Source: Chloroflexi bacterium CFX6 | Lineage (GTDB): Bacteria; Chloroflexota; Anaerolineae; Anaerolineales; Villigracilaceae | Reading direction: 5' to 3' | Length of the DNA stretch: 32,146 bases | NCBI GenBank assembly: GCA_030263595.1 | Contig: SZPG01000025.1 | Coordinates: 1 to 32,146, forward strand | In this document: one piece after another, positions 25,154 through 32,146 of the stretch | Layout of the letters: the number at the start of each line of letters is the position of its first letter | How positions within the stretch are numbered: position 1 is the stretch's first letter | Program-made: the position numbers and the translations under genes | The notes under the pieces: model-generated | The model's database searches: none | What the model saw: the letters and a program-made list of their open reading frames with translations, nothing else | Told to the model about the DNA's origin: nothing

Positions 25154-26344
25154 GTGTCGTTTACCATAGGCGAATTCGTCGGTCCTTACGAGATCATCGA
25201 GGAGTTGGGGCGCGGGGGGATGGCGACCGTTTACAAAGCCCATCACGCCTCCCTCGATCGGTACGTCGCCATAAAGGTCATGGACGCCGCCATGAGTAGC
25301 GAGACCGATTTCATCGAGCGGTTCAAGCGCGAAGCCAGGGCGATCGCGAGGCTGGATAATCCCCACATCGTCCCGGTGTACGACTTCGACGAGCACAAGG
25401 AACGGCCGTATCTGGTTTTGAAGTTCATTGACGGGCAGACGCTGGGGGCGCGCATGAAGGCGTCGCCTCTTGCGAGAAACGAAGTGCTGGAGATCGTTAC
25501 GGCGGTGGGAGGCGCGCTGCAATACGCGCATAAACAGGGCATCCTGCATCGCGATATCAAACCGTCCAACGTGCTGCTGGCGAGGGATGGGAACGTCTAC
25601 CTGACGGACTTCGGCCTGGCAAGGATGCTAGAAAGCAGTTCGAGCCTCACCGGCGACGCGATCATCGGCACGCCTCATTACATCTCGCCCGAACAGGCGC
25701 TCAACTCCGAACTGGTTGACGAGCGCACCGACATCTATTCGTTCGGGGTGATGATCTATGAAATGGTCACGGGGCGCGTGCCGTTCGAGTCCGACACAGC
25801 CTTCTCGGTCATCGAGGATCATTTATACACGCCCCCGCCCCCGCCATCGTCCATACGCCCCGATCTGTCCTTCGAGGTGGAGGATGTGATCCTCAAGGCG
25901 CTTTCCAAGAAAAGCAGCGACCGCCACAACACGGTCGCGGAACTCGTCAAGGCGTTCAAACAGGCGTGGGGCGTCCCCGCCGCCGATAGGGGGACAGCCG
26001 CCTCTTCGACCCTGGACGCTGTACCGGGCGTCCCCATATTCCTTGCCGAAAACGGGAAAACGTTCACGCTCTCCGCGGAGAGGGTCGTGATCGGCAGGAA
26101 CAGTTCGTCGAAGAACGTCCTGAACGACATTGACCTGACAGGTTTCGACCTCAAGAAGATCGCTTCGCGCCGCCACGCGATGGTCCTTCGCAGGAACGAC
26201 GCGTTCCTGTTGTATGATACGGACAGTAGGAATGGCACGTTCGTAAACGGAAGGAGGCTTTCTCCGCGCGAGCCTCACGCATTGCAGCCTGGGGACGTCG
26301 TGGAGTTCGGGGCGGGCGGGGTCAGGTTTACTTTCGTGCGGTAG
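25154..26344 (+). CDS. Soluble Ser/Thr protein kinase with C-terminal FHA domain
   Basis: A 396-residue protein. The kinase domain (12-272) is canonical: LGRGGMATV, VAIK Lys41, HRDIKPSN (132-139), DFG (152-154) and SPE. The C-terminal FHA domain (about 298-396) shows VIGRN, SRRHAMV and NGTFVNGR, so it should bind phosphothreonine on a partner or on itself. No transmembrane segment is seen, unlike the five kinases upstream. Translation starts at GTG 25154 after GAGGAGG. It is the last gene of the operon and ends only 11 bp from the convergent gluconokinase gene. A role as cytoplasmic relay that reads phosphorylation by the membrane kinases is inferred. Confidence 0.93.
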   Translation: MSFTIGEFVGPYEIIEELGRGGMATVYKAHHASLDRYVAIKVMDAAMSSETDFIERFKREARAIARLDNPHIVPVYDFDEHKERPYLVLKFIDGQTLGARMKASPLARNEVLEIVTAVGGALQYAHKQGILHRDIKPSNVLLARDGNVYLTDFGLARMLESSSSLTGDAIIGTPHYISPEQALNSELVDERTDIYSFGVMIYEMVTGRVPFESDTAFSVIEDHLYTPPPPPSSIRPDLSFEVEDVILKALSKKSSDRHNTVAELVKAFKQAWGVPAADRGTAASSTLDAVPGVPIFLAENGKTFTLSAERVVIGRNSSSKNVLNDIDLTGFDLKKIASRRHAMVLRRNDAFLLYDTDSRNGTFVNGRRLSPREPHALQPGDVVEFGAGGVRFTFVR

Positions 26345-26355
26345 AGGCGTTTCGC

Positions 26356-26853
26356 TCATTGGGGGAAATAGGTTTCCATGACCGCCGCCAGCATGACCTC
26401 CAGCGGGGTGGATACGTCCAGGGTGAGCGCGCCCGGCGGTTCTTCCAAATCCCGGAATTGACTCTGAAGCATTCGCGGTTTCATGTAATGCCCGCGGCGT
26501 GCGGACATGCGCGCGCGGATCAGATCATACGATCCCTTGAGGTGGATGATCGCAACGTCGTCGATTCCGTCCAGCAGGCGCGTTCGGTATTTTTCCTTGA
26601 GCGCGGAACAAGCCAGTACGGGGCGACGATCCGCTTTCAGCGTGGAGACAAGCCGTTCGTGAAGCGCATCGAGCCAGGGGGCGCGGTCCGAATCGTCGAG
26701 TGGAATCCCAGCGGACATTTTGGCGAGGTTCGCGGGAGGGTGGTAATCGTCCGCGTCCAGAAAATCCCATCCCAGGGCGAGGGCGAGCGCCCGACCGAGG
26801 GTGGTCTTTCCAGACCCGGAAACCCCCATGATAAGAAAACCGACCGGCGGCAT
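26356..26853 (-). CDS. gntK: Gluconokinase
   Basis: A 165-residue carbohydrate kinase that phosphorylates D-gluconate to 6-phosphogluconate using ATP. It has the P-loop GVSGSGKT (10-17), the gluconokinase stretches DADDYHPPANLAKM and PLDDSDRAPWL, and ACSALKEKYR. Length is typical. No ribosome binding site is seen. A TAGAAT box (26860-26865) lies 6 nt before the ATG, so the mRNA may be leaderless, though there is no good -35. It converges on the kinase-FHA gene. Confidence 0.93.
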   Translation of the reverse strand: MPPVGFLIMGVSGSGKTTLGRALALALGWDFLDADDYHPPANLAKMSAGIPLDDSDRAPWLDALHERLVSTLKADRRPVLACSALKEKYRTRLLDGIDDVAIIHLKGSYDLIRARMSARRGHYMKPRMLQSQFRDLEEPPGALTLDVSTPLEVMLAAVMETYFPQ

Positions 26854-26903
26854 GCGTTGATTCTACGCTTCTTCCGGCGTTCCGGGAGCGAAGAGGCGGA
26901 AAA

Positions 26904-26948
26904 TGGTAACAGTAATCATCGCGCAATATAATGGTTGTCATATTGCGC
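26904..26948 (+). promoter_or_regulatory. TATAAT promoter overlapping an inverted repeat (possible operator) before the Trx-VKOR gene
   Basis: GCGCAATAT (26921-26929) and ATATTGCGC (26940-26948) form a perfect 9-bp inverted repeat with a 10-nt spacer, a typical dimeric repressor site. A TATAAT (26927-26932) overlaps its left arm, with TGGTAA 17 bp upstream as a poor -35. A perfect TTGACA also occurs at 26977-26982 but has no -10 at the right distance. The intergenic gap of 222 bp separates the divergent gluconokinase and Trx-VKOR genes. Confidence 0.45.
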
Positions 26949-27075
26949 CCATCGAAAAACCAACCTACAATTACGGTTGACATACCAAATTTTGGAACGT
27001 CGAACGCGCAGGCAAACCGAAGCCGGAGCGGCTTCCGCCCGTATCAAAAAACCGAGACGACAAACAGGGAGACCC

Positions 27076-28257
27076 ATGATCCACCCCCAAAAGACCAAAC
27101 GAACTGAAACCATCATAACCGCCGCCATCCTGTCCGCCCTGATGTGGTTCCTCCTCGCGGCGACGTCCGCGCGGGCGCAGGGCGAGACCGCTGTTGCGCG
27201 CGCGATCCTCTTCTACTCGCCTTCCTGCGGGCATTGTCAATACGTCATCGAGGAAACCCTGCCCCTTTTGAGGGAACAATACGGCGAACAACTCGAGATC
27301 ATCGGTGTGGACATCAGCATGCCTCAGGGACAGGCTTACTTTCTATCGGCGCTGGAAATGTTCGATCTCGAAAGCGCCGGCGTCCCCTTCCTCGTCATCG
27401 GAGACGAATATCTGGTCGGCTCGGTGGATATCCCGCAAAATTCCCCAACCCTGATCGAAAAAAATCTCGCGCAGGGCGGGGTGGATTGGCCCAACATCCC
27501 CGGCTTGCGTGATGCGATCCGCGCCGCGCAAACGCCTTCCCAGCCCACTTCGCCCTCCGCCGCTTCGCTTCCCACAGGGACGCCCGATCCCGGCCTCCTC
27601 GAGCCGAACGTCCCGCCCGGCGGTTCCCTCGCCCTCCCCGACAAAACCGAATTGACCGCCTGGCAACGCGTGGCGCTCGACCCGCTTGGGAACGGGATCG
27701 CCATCGCCACGCTCGTTTTGATGGTCGCCGTAGTCGTTGGCGCGATACCCGCATATCGAAACATCCCCGACGCGCCTCTAACGGGACTTTCGCAATGGCT
27801 CATTCCGATACTCAGCGTCATCGGGCTGGGAGTGGCAGGCTACCTCGCCTACGTGGAGCTAACCAATACCGACGCAGTTTGCGGACCTGTGGGAGATTGC
27901 AACACCGTCCAGCAAAGCAAGTACGCGCGCCTGTTCGGCGCGCTTCCCATCGGCGTACTCGGCATATTCGGATACCTTGCCATCCTGATCAGTTGGGGCA
28001 TTGCCAAAACACGACGCGGGCGCGCCGCCGATCCCGCCAAAGCCGCGCTGCTTGGGTTGACGACCTTTGGGATCGCCTTCTCGATCTACCTCACGTTCCT
28101 CGAGCCGTTCGTCATCGGCGCGACCTGCGCCTGGTGCGTCACGTCCGCCTTCCTGATGACCGCGCTCTTCATCCTTGCGTTGAGGGAATCGAAAGGCGCC
28201 ATCCTGCGATTGACCTCGCCGCATTCCCGCCGGAAGACTTCGCGCAAAAGGTTCTGA
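27076..28257 (+). CDS. Thioredoxin-like / vitamin K epoxide reductase (VKOR) fusion, disulfide-bond forming membrane protein
   Basis: A 393-residue envelope protein. An N-terminal hydrophobic signal or anchor (11-34) is followed by a thioredoxin-like domain (40-150) with CGHC (C51, C54) and the cis-Pro segment GVPF. A Pro/Ser/Thr-rich linker leads to a VKOR domain (205-370) with four or five transmembrane helices, the loop cysteines C269 and C275, and the redox CAWC (C351, C354). VKOR should re-oxidise the thioredoxin domain using quinone, so the protein would make disulfides in exported proteins. The domain order is Trx then VKOR. The ATG at 27076 has GGGAGA upstream; an earlier ATG at 26935 gives a charged extension with no signal. 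Galactokinase follows 12 bp later. Confidence 0.88.
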   Translation: MIHPQKTKRTETIITAAILSALMWFLLAATSARAQGETAVARAILFYSPSCGHCQYVIEETLPLLREQYGEQLEIIGVDISMPQGQAYFLSALEMFDLESAGVPFLVIGDEYLVGSVDIPQNSPTLIEKNLAQGGVDWPNIPGLRDAIRAAQTPSQPTSPSAASLPTGTPDPGLLEPNVPPGGSLALPDKTELTAWQRVALDPLGNGIAIATLVLMVAVVVGAIPAYRNIPDAPLTGLSQWLIPILSVIGLGVAGYLAYVELTNTDAVCGPVGDCNTVQQSKYARLFGALPIGVLGIFGYLAILISWGIAKTRRGRAADPAKAALLGLTTFGIAFSIYLTFLEPFVIGATCAWCVTSAFLMTALFILALRESKGAILRLTSPHSRRKTSRKRF

Positions 28258-28269
28258 CGCAATTCGTTC

Positions 28270-29445
28270 ATGGATCTCATCGAACGGCTTTCGAGCATCC
28301 ACCGCGAAAGATTTGGGATTCCCCCGCTTCACGTCGTCCGCGCGCCGGGCAGGGTCAACCTGCTCGGCGAACACGTGGATTACAACGACGGGTTCGTCCT
28401 CCCTGCCGCGATTGACCGCGCCGCTTACATCGCCTTCTCCCCGACGACTGCGCCTCATTCCACGCTCGAGGCTGTGGACTTCGACCAACAAGCTTCGATC
28501 TCCGCCGAAACCCTCCCGACCAAAACTCAAACCGACGCCTCGCCCCTGCCCGAATGGGGATTGTATCCCGCAGGCGTGATGTGGGCGTTGCTCGAGGCGA
28601 AGATTCCGGTTGTGTCCATGAACGCCGTCTACGCTTCGAACGTGCCGCGCGGCGCGGGCTTGAGTTCCTCCGCTTCGGTGGAAATGGCGTTCATGCTCGC
28701 CTGGCAAACCCTCGGCGGCTGGGATCTGCCCCCCATGCAACGCGCCCTGATCGGGCAAAAAGCCGAGAACCAATACGTCGGGGTCAATTGCGGCATCATG
28801 GATCAGTTCGCCTCCGTATGCGGCGTCGAAAACAAACTGCTCCTGCTTGATTGCCGCTCGCTGGAATGGAAGACCATTCCCCTGCCCGAAACTGTTTCCA
28901 TCGTCGTTGCGGATACGGGCGTGCGGCGCAAATTGATTTCGGGAGAATACAACGATCGCCGCGCCGCGTGCGAAGAGGCGGCGCGATTATTGCAGCGGGA
29001 TCTGCCTCACGTCAAGTCCCTGCGCGACGTGAGCGTGAAGGAGTTCGATCGGCTGGCGAAAAAACTTCCAGCGGAGATCGGGAGGAGGGCGCGTCACGTT
29101 GTGGAGGAGATCGGGAGGGTGGAGCAGGCTGAGACGTTGTTGGAAGCGGGGGACGTTGGGAATTTCGGCAGGCTGATGAACGAGTGTCACGTCAGCCTGC
29201 GGGACTTGTACGAAGTCTCGTGTCCCGAATTGGATGCGATGGCGGAGATCGCGCAATCGCTCGAGGGGTGTCACGGCGCGCGGCTCACGGGCGCGGGATT
29301 CGGCGGCTGCACGGTCAACCTGGTATCGGACGAAACCGTTGAAACCTTTATCCGTGAACTGGCGAACGGATACGAATCAAAGACGGGTCTTCGCCCGGAA
29401 ATCCACCTCACCCGCGCCGCCAACGGGGCGGAGTTGGTGAAATAA
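28270..29445 (+). CDS. galK: Galactokinase
   Basis: A 391-residue GHMP kinase that phosphorylates galactose to galactose 1-phosphate in the Leloir pathway. The galactokinase signature GRVNLLGEHVDYNDGFVLP is near the N-terminus, the ATP loop is GAGLSSSASVEMA, GVNCGIMDQFAS carries the catalytic Asp region, and TGAGFGGCTVNLV lies near the C-terminus. Length is typical. The ribosome binding site is weak and the gene starts 12 bp after the Trx-VKOR gene, so translation is probably coupled. galT and galE are not in the window. The gene converges on the MFS gene, with 7 bp between stops. Confidence 0.94.
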   Translation: MDLIERLSSIHRERFGIPPLHVVRAPGRVNLLGEHVDYNDGFVLPAAIDRAAYIAFSPTTAPHSTLEAVDFDQQASISAETLPTKTQTDASPLPEWGLYPAGVMWALLEAKIPVVSMNAVYASNVPRGAGLSSSASVEMAFMLAWQTLGGWDLPPMQRALIGQKAENQYVGVNCGIMDQFASVCGVENKLLLLDCRSLEWKTIPLPETVSIVVADTGVRRKLISGEYNDRRAACEEAARLLQRDLPHVKSLRDVSVKEFDRLAKKLPAEIGRRARHVVEEIGRVEQAETLLEAGDVGNFGRLMNECHVSLRDLYEVSCPELDAMAEIAQSLEGCHGARLTGAGFGGCTVNLVSDETVETFIRELANGYESKTGLRPEIHLTRAANGAELVK

Positions 29446-29452
29446 GGTTTCC

Positions 29453-30715
29453 TCACCCCCACTTCAAGATCGAGACGCCGGCGAGTAATCGCAGGATCGC
29501 GAACAAAATCAACGCGCTGGACAGGCCGATGCCGGTTGCAATGGCGGAACCGCCGAGCGAACCGGCAAGGATGCCGATGTTGAGAACGACGATATACAGG
29601 GCAAGGTGGGCGGGGCGGTCGTGCGGCGGGATGCGTTCGAGCATGTAGTTCGCGTACGCGCCGTTGGTCCACGCCCAGGTGAAACCGCCGATCAGCGAGA
29701 TGGCGTAAAACTGCCAGATCTGCGTGGAGAACGCCAGCAGGAACGGATAGAGCGCCATGCCTGCCACGCCGAAGCCGGTCACCTTTTTGTGACCGAGGCG
29801 ATGCGCGATGCGCCTGAATTGCATCGAGCCGAGGAGCATCGTCAGATAGTAGAGCGCGGTGCCGATGCCGATGTGGTCGTCGTTGAGTCCCAGCACGCGG
29901 ACGTTGTACAGCGGATAGACAGGGGTCGTGATATTGTGCGTGAAGTGGAACGCCAGCATCGCGAGCAGGACGCGCTTGAAGGGTGTGGATAAAATGTCGA
30001 GGCGCAGGGCGGAGGTCAGTCCGCGGGGAGAGGAGGCTGGTTTGTCAGGATCAGGCGCGGGGTCGGTTCGAAGCGCAGGTTCGTTGTCCTGCAAGGGTTT
30101 TACAAAATAGAGGTGAAAACTGCTCATCGCCGCGCCGAACGCCCCGATCCCGAAGACGATCTGGTAGCCGATGGGAAACGATACGGTGTTGAGAATGTAT
30201 CCGCTGAGGAGCGACGTAAGGATGAAGGACACCGCGAGCATGGCGTTGCGGATGCCGGCAACGTGGGCGCGGTATTGCTCCGGCACGGCTTCGGCGAAGA
30301 GGGCGTTGAAACCGACGCCGAGCGGCGTAAGCGGGATCGCCATGAGAAAGGTGATGACGATGATGGCGACGATCTGACCCGCGTCGTCGAACAGTTGGGG
30401 CAGGAAGATGAACGGGATGAAACCAACGCGATAGGCGACCGACGACCAGAAGATGGCGCGTCCCGTATGGCGCTTTTTGAGCCAGCGCCCGGCGGGGATG
30501 GCGAGGAAGAGGTTGACCATGGCGGACATCGCGCCGATCAACCCGATCTGCAAGCCCGTTGCGCCGATGCGCGTGGCATAGATGATGAGGAAGTTGATGA
30601 CCGAGCCGCTCAACACGCCGTACCAGGCAATGTCGAGGTAGAGGTGCAGGAAGTTGGAGTGATATTCGGGGGGAATATCTGATTGTTTGAATAGTCTCGA
30701 GATTCTTGAGAACAT
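29453..30715 (-). CDS. Major facilitator superfamily transporter
   Basis: A 420-residue integral membrane protein with about 12 hydrophobic segments in two halves separated by a hydrophilic Asp/Pro-rich loop near residue 210. RWLKKRHTGR after the second helix fits the MFS loop 2-3 position. The substrate cannot be told. A TATAAT box (30726-30731, minus strand) lies only 10 nt before the ATG and there is no Shine-Dalgarno sequence, so the transcript may be nearly leaderless. Its placement between galactokinase and a sugar-phosphate-type phosphatase is compatible with, but does not show, sugar transport. Confidence 0.85.
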   Translation of the reverse strand: MFSRISRLFKQSDIPPEYHSNFLHLYLDIAWYGVLSGSVINFLIIYATRIGATGLQIGLIGAMSAMVNLFLAIPAGRWLKKRHTGRAIFWSSVAYRVGFIPFIFLPQLFDDAGQIVAIIVITFLMAIPLTPLGVGFNALFAEAVPEQYRAHVAGIRNAMLAVSFILTSLLSGYILNTVSFPIGYQIVFGIGAFGAAMSSFHLYFVKPLQDNEPALRTDPAPDPDKPASSPRGLTSALRLDILSTPFKRVLLAMLAFHFTHNITTPVYPLYNVRVLGLNDDHIGIGTALYYLTMLLGSMQFRRIAHRLGHKKVTGFGVAGMALYPFLLAFSTQIWQFYAISLIGGFTWAWTNGAYANYMLERIPPHDRPAHLALYIVVLNIGILAGSLGGSAIATGIGLSSALILFAILRLLAGVSILKWG

Positions 30716-30812
30716 GGCGGGCGGTATTATATACGCGATTTATGATAAGAGCGTTTGGAATTTGCTGCCACCGATGAACAAAGATGAAAGGGATTTACGA
30801 GCGGGAAATGGC

Positions 30813-30845
30813 AAAGGATGTGAGGATCTCCTCACATCCTTTTTT
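30813..30845 (+). terminator. Strong hairpin with T-tract (intrinsic terminator structure)
   Basis: AAAGGATGTGAGG pairs perfectly with CCTCACATCCTTT around a 4-nt loop (30826-30829), followed on the plus strand by six T. The T-tract favours plus-strand termination, yet the flanking genes are both on the minus strand. On the minus strand the stem is followed by only three T. It may still end the HAD phosphatase transcript, or block plus-strand read-through from galK. Confidence 0.7.
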
Positions 30846-30873
30846 GTCACGGCGGGAGGGTCGCGTTACGGTC

Positions 30874-31635
30874 TTACCTCGAGAACGCTTCCACCAGTTG
30901 TTTGATATGGACGACGCCGTCGAAGCCGGGCAGGTCTCCCTTGCGCATTTCGGCTTTTTCGCCGCCCGGGTCGCCGAGGCAGGAGACGATCACGTCGCCC
31001 GCGCTGACGTCCTCCTTCTCAGTGTAATGGTTGGTGGTGACGATGGTCTTCAGCCCGGCGGCTTTGGCGGCTTTCACGCCGTTCTTTGAATCCTCGACCA
31101 CGAAAACTTCCTCGGGTTTTAGATCCAATTTGGAGAGCGCGAGATTGTAGATTTCCGGGTCCGGTTTCTTGTTCTGGACCACGTCGCCCGCCAGCACGAG
31201 ATCGAATTTGATGTCCGAAAGGATCTTCTCGGTGACGGCTTTGGCGGCTTTTTCATTGGAGGTGGTGCAGACCGCGACTTTGAGACCTGCCTCCATTGCC
31301 TCTTTCATGAACCGATGAACCCCTGGGCGCAATGGGAGTTTGCCCGTCTCGATCAGTTCCACGAAGAGCGCGGTCTTGCGCTTGTGCATCTCCTTGACGA
31401 GGTTATCTATCTCCTCCTCGGTCAATGGTTTGGAGAAGCCCTTTGTTTTCCAGTGGTGCTTCATGCGTTCCTTGCCGCCCGCGATCTGGAGCAGTTCGTG
31501 GTAGTACTCTACGCCCCATTCGTCGGTGAAGCCGAATTCCTTGAAGGTCATGTTGAAAGACACGCGGTGGCCGTCGCGCTCGGTGTCAATGATTACGCCG
31601 TCCTGGTCGAAGAACACTGCTTTGACTTGTGACAT
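30874..31635 (-). CDS. HAD-superfamily phosphatase, CbbY-like
   Basis: A 253-residue HAD subfamily IA hydrolase. Motif I is FFDQDGVIIDTE (nucleophile Asp and acid/base Asp), motif II is CTTSN, motif III is KKPDP, and motif IV is VVEDSKNGV. The cap segment IAGGKERMKHHW resembles CbbY, which removes phosphate from xylulose 1,5-bisphosphate. Other sugar phosphatases or phosphoglucomutases of the same group are possible. I chose ATG 31635 because GGAGG lies 6 nt upstream; the ATG at 31647 would leave that site inside the gene. A palindromic repeat begins 14 bp upstream. Confidence 0.87.
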   Translation of the reverse strand: MSQVKAVFFDQDGVIIDTERDGHRVSFNMTFKEFGFTDEWGVEYYHELLQIAGGKERMKHHWKTKGFSKPLTEEEIDNLVKEMHKRKTALFVELIETGKLPLRPGVHRFMKEAMEAGLKVAVCTTSNEKAAKAVTEKILSDIKFDLVLAGDVVQNKKPDPEIYNLALSKLDLKPEEVFVVEDSKNGVKAAKAAGLKTIVTTNHYTEKEDVSAGDVIVSCLGDPGGEKAEMRKGDLPGFDGVVHIKQLVEAFSR

Positions 31636-31648
31636 TGTTGCCTCCATA

Positions 31649-31732
31649 TCATTGCGAGCCCACGAAGTGGGCGAAGCAATCTCCCCGAAACAGGAGATTG
31701 CTTCGTCGCCGCTTCGCGGCTCCTCGCAATGA
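31649..31732. repeat. Complete 84-bp palindromic repeat, TCATTGCGAG family
   Basis: Outer arms TCATTGCGAG (31649-31658) and CTCGCAATGA (31723-31732) and inner arms CGAAGCAATCTCC and GGAGATTGCTTCG form nested inverted repeats. Two small hairpins, CCCAC-GAA-GTGGG and GCCGC-TTC-GCGGC, protrude from the two sides. Folded, it would make a branched cruciform. It fills the gap between the HAD gene and the aminotransferase gene. Confidence 0.75.
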
Positions 31733-31735
31733 CAT

Positions 31736-32146
31736 CTATTTCTTCATCCCGAAAAACTCGAGCACGGTATTCACGAACAACTCGTTCTCTTCCTTCGAGC
31801 CGATCGTCACGCGGAACCAGCCGTCGGAGCCATACTTCTTGCTCTCGCCGCGCAGGATGATGCCTTTTGTCTCGGCGTAGGCAAGCACCTCCTTGCCGGT
31901 CCTGCCGGTCTTGCCGCAATCGAACAGGATGTAGTTTGATTTCGACGGGAAGACGACGAAGCCGGGGATGACGCTCAAGGATTCGGTGATGTAGTCCACA
32001 GCCTCGTTGTTGAATTTGACGCGTTCGGCGAGTCCCTCCTGGTCCTCGAAGGCTGCCAACGCCGCCCACATGGGAATCGTCCCCACGTTCCAGGGCAGGA
32101 GCGAGCCGGAGATCTGGGCGATCACGTCCTTGTCCGCGATGGTGTA
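31736..32146 (-). CDS. hisC: Histidinol-phosphate aminotransferase-like, C-terminal part (runs off window)
   Basis: 137 codons of a fold-type I PLP aminotransferase are visible. The frame is open to the window edge, so the N-terminus, including the PLP lysine, is outside. Segments such as SGSLLPWNVGTIPMWAALAAF, FPSKSNYILFD, KGIILRGES and FRVTIGSKEENELFV fit HisC, which transfers an amino group between glutamate and imidazole-acetol phosphate in histidine synthesis. Related aromatic aminotransferases are possible. The GTG at 32125 is an internal Val codon, not the start. Confidence 0.8.
   Translation of the reverse strand, partial: YTIADKDVIAQISGSLLPWNVGTIPMWAALAAFEDQEGLAERVKFNNEAVDYITESLSVIPGFVVFPSKSNYILFDCGKTGRTGKEVLAYAETKGIILRGESKKYGSDGWFRVTIGSKEENELFVNTVLEFFGMKK

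Noticed and set aside
8335-26344. Type VI secretion regulatory locus (PpkA/PppA/Fha)
   Set aside because: The domain kinds are similar, but no secretion component is present, and the sensors are WD40 propellers, not the PpkA layout.
26977-26982. TTGACA as the -35 of the Trx-VKOR promoter
   Set aside because: No acceptable -10 lies 16-18 bp downstream.

Overview
The window looks like a chromosomal segment of a GC-rich bacterium, most likely a Chloroflexota (Anaerolineae-type) genome. The basis is inference from gene content: membrane Ser/Thr kinases with WD40 sensor regions, a selenocysteine-type NAD-linked formate dehydrogenase, a thioredoxin-VKOR fusion, and several dispersed palindromic elements ending in TCATTGCGAG or TCATTCTGAG. 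No RNA genes, insertion sequences or CRISPR arrays were seen.

Left part, minus strand (146-8005). An operon starting at 4915 encodes a NuoE-NuoF fusion, a HoxU-like iron-sulfur subunit and a formate dehydrogenase catalytic subunit. The catalytic gene is interrupted by an in-frame UGA that should be read as selenocysteine: the codon sits in the canonical Sec position and is followed by a SECIS-like hairpin with an E. coli fdhF-type GGUCU loop. Together the three subunits should oxidise formate and reduce NAD+. Upstream lie an amidase, a twin-CBS protein with a good sigma70-type promoter, and a rhamnulose-1-phosphate aldolase-like protein.

Centre, plus strand (8335-26344). An 18-kb run of eight closely spaced genes (gaps 12-54 bp) forms what looks like one signalling operon. 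Five tandem transmembrane kinase paralogs come first. The first four have extracytoplasmic regions I can divide into about 14 WD40-like blades (two 7-blade propellers); the fifth has 7. Kinases 1 and 2 lack catalytic residues and look like pseudokinases, kinase 4 has a degenerate glycine loop and DFS instead of DFG, and kinases 3 and 5 are canonical. Then come a secreted-VWA/transmembrane/cytoplasmic-FHA protein, a PP2C phosphatase and a soluble kinase-FHA protein. The parts list (sensors outside, kinases, phosphatase and phosphothreonine readers inside) suggests a trans-envelope phosphosignalling complex. This is the most interesting region.

Right part (26356-32146). Gluconokinase, a thioredoxin-VKOR disulfide-forming membrane protein followed closely by galactokinase, an MFS transporter, a CbbY-like HAD phosphatase, and the C-terminal part of a HisC-like aminotransferase running off the window. 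A strong hairpin (30813-30845) and an 84-bp palindromic repeat (31649-31732) lie between these genes.
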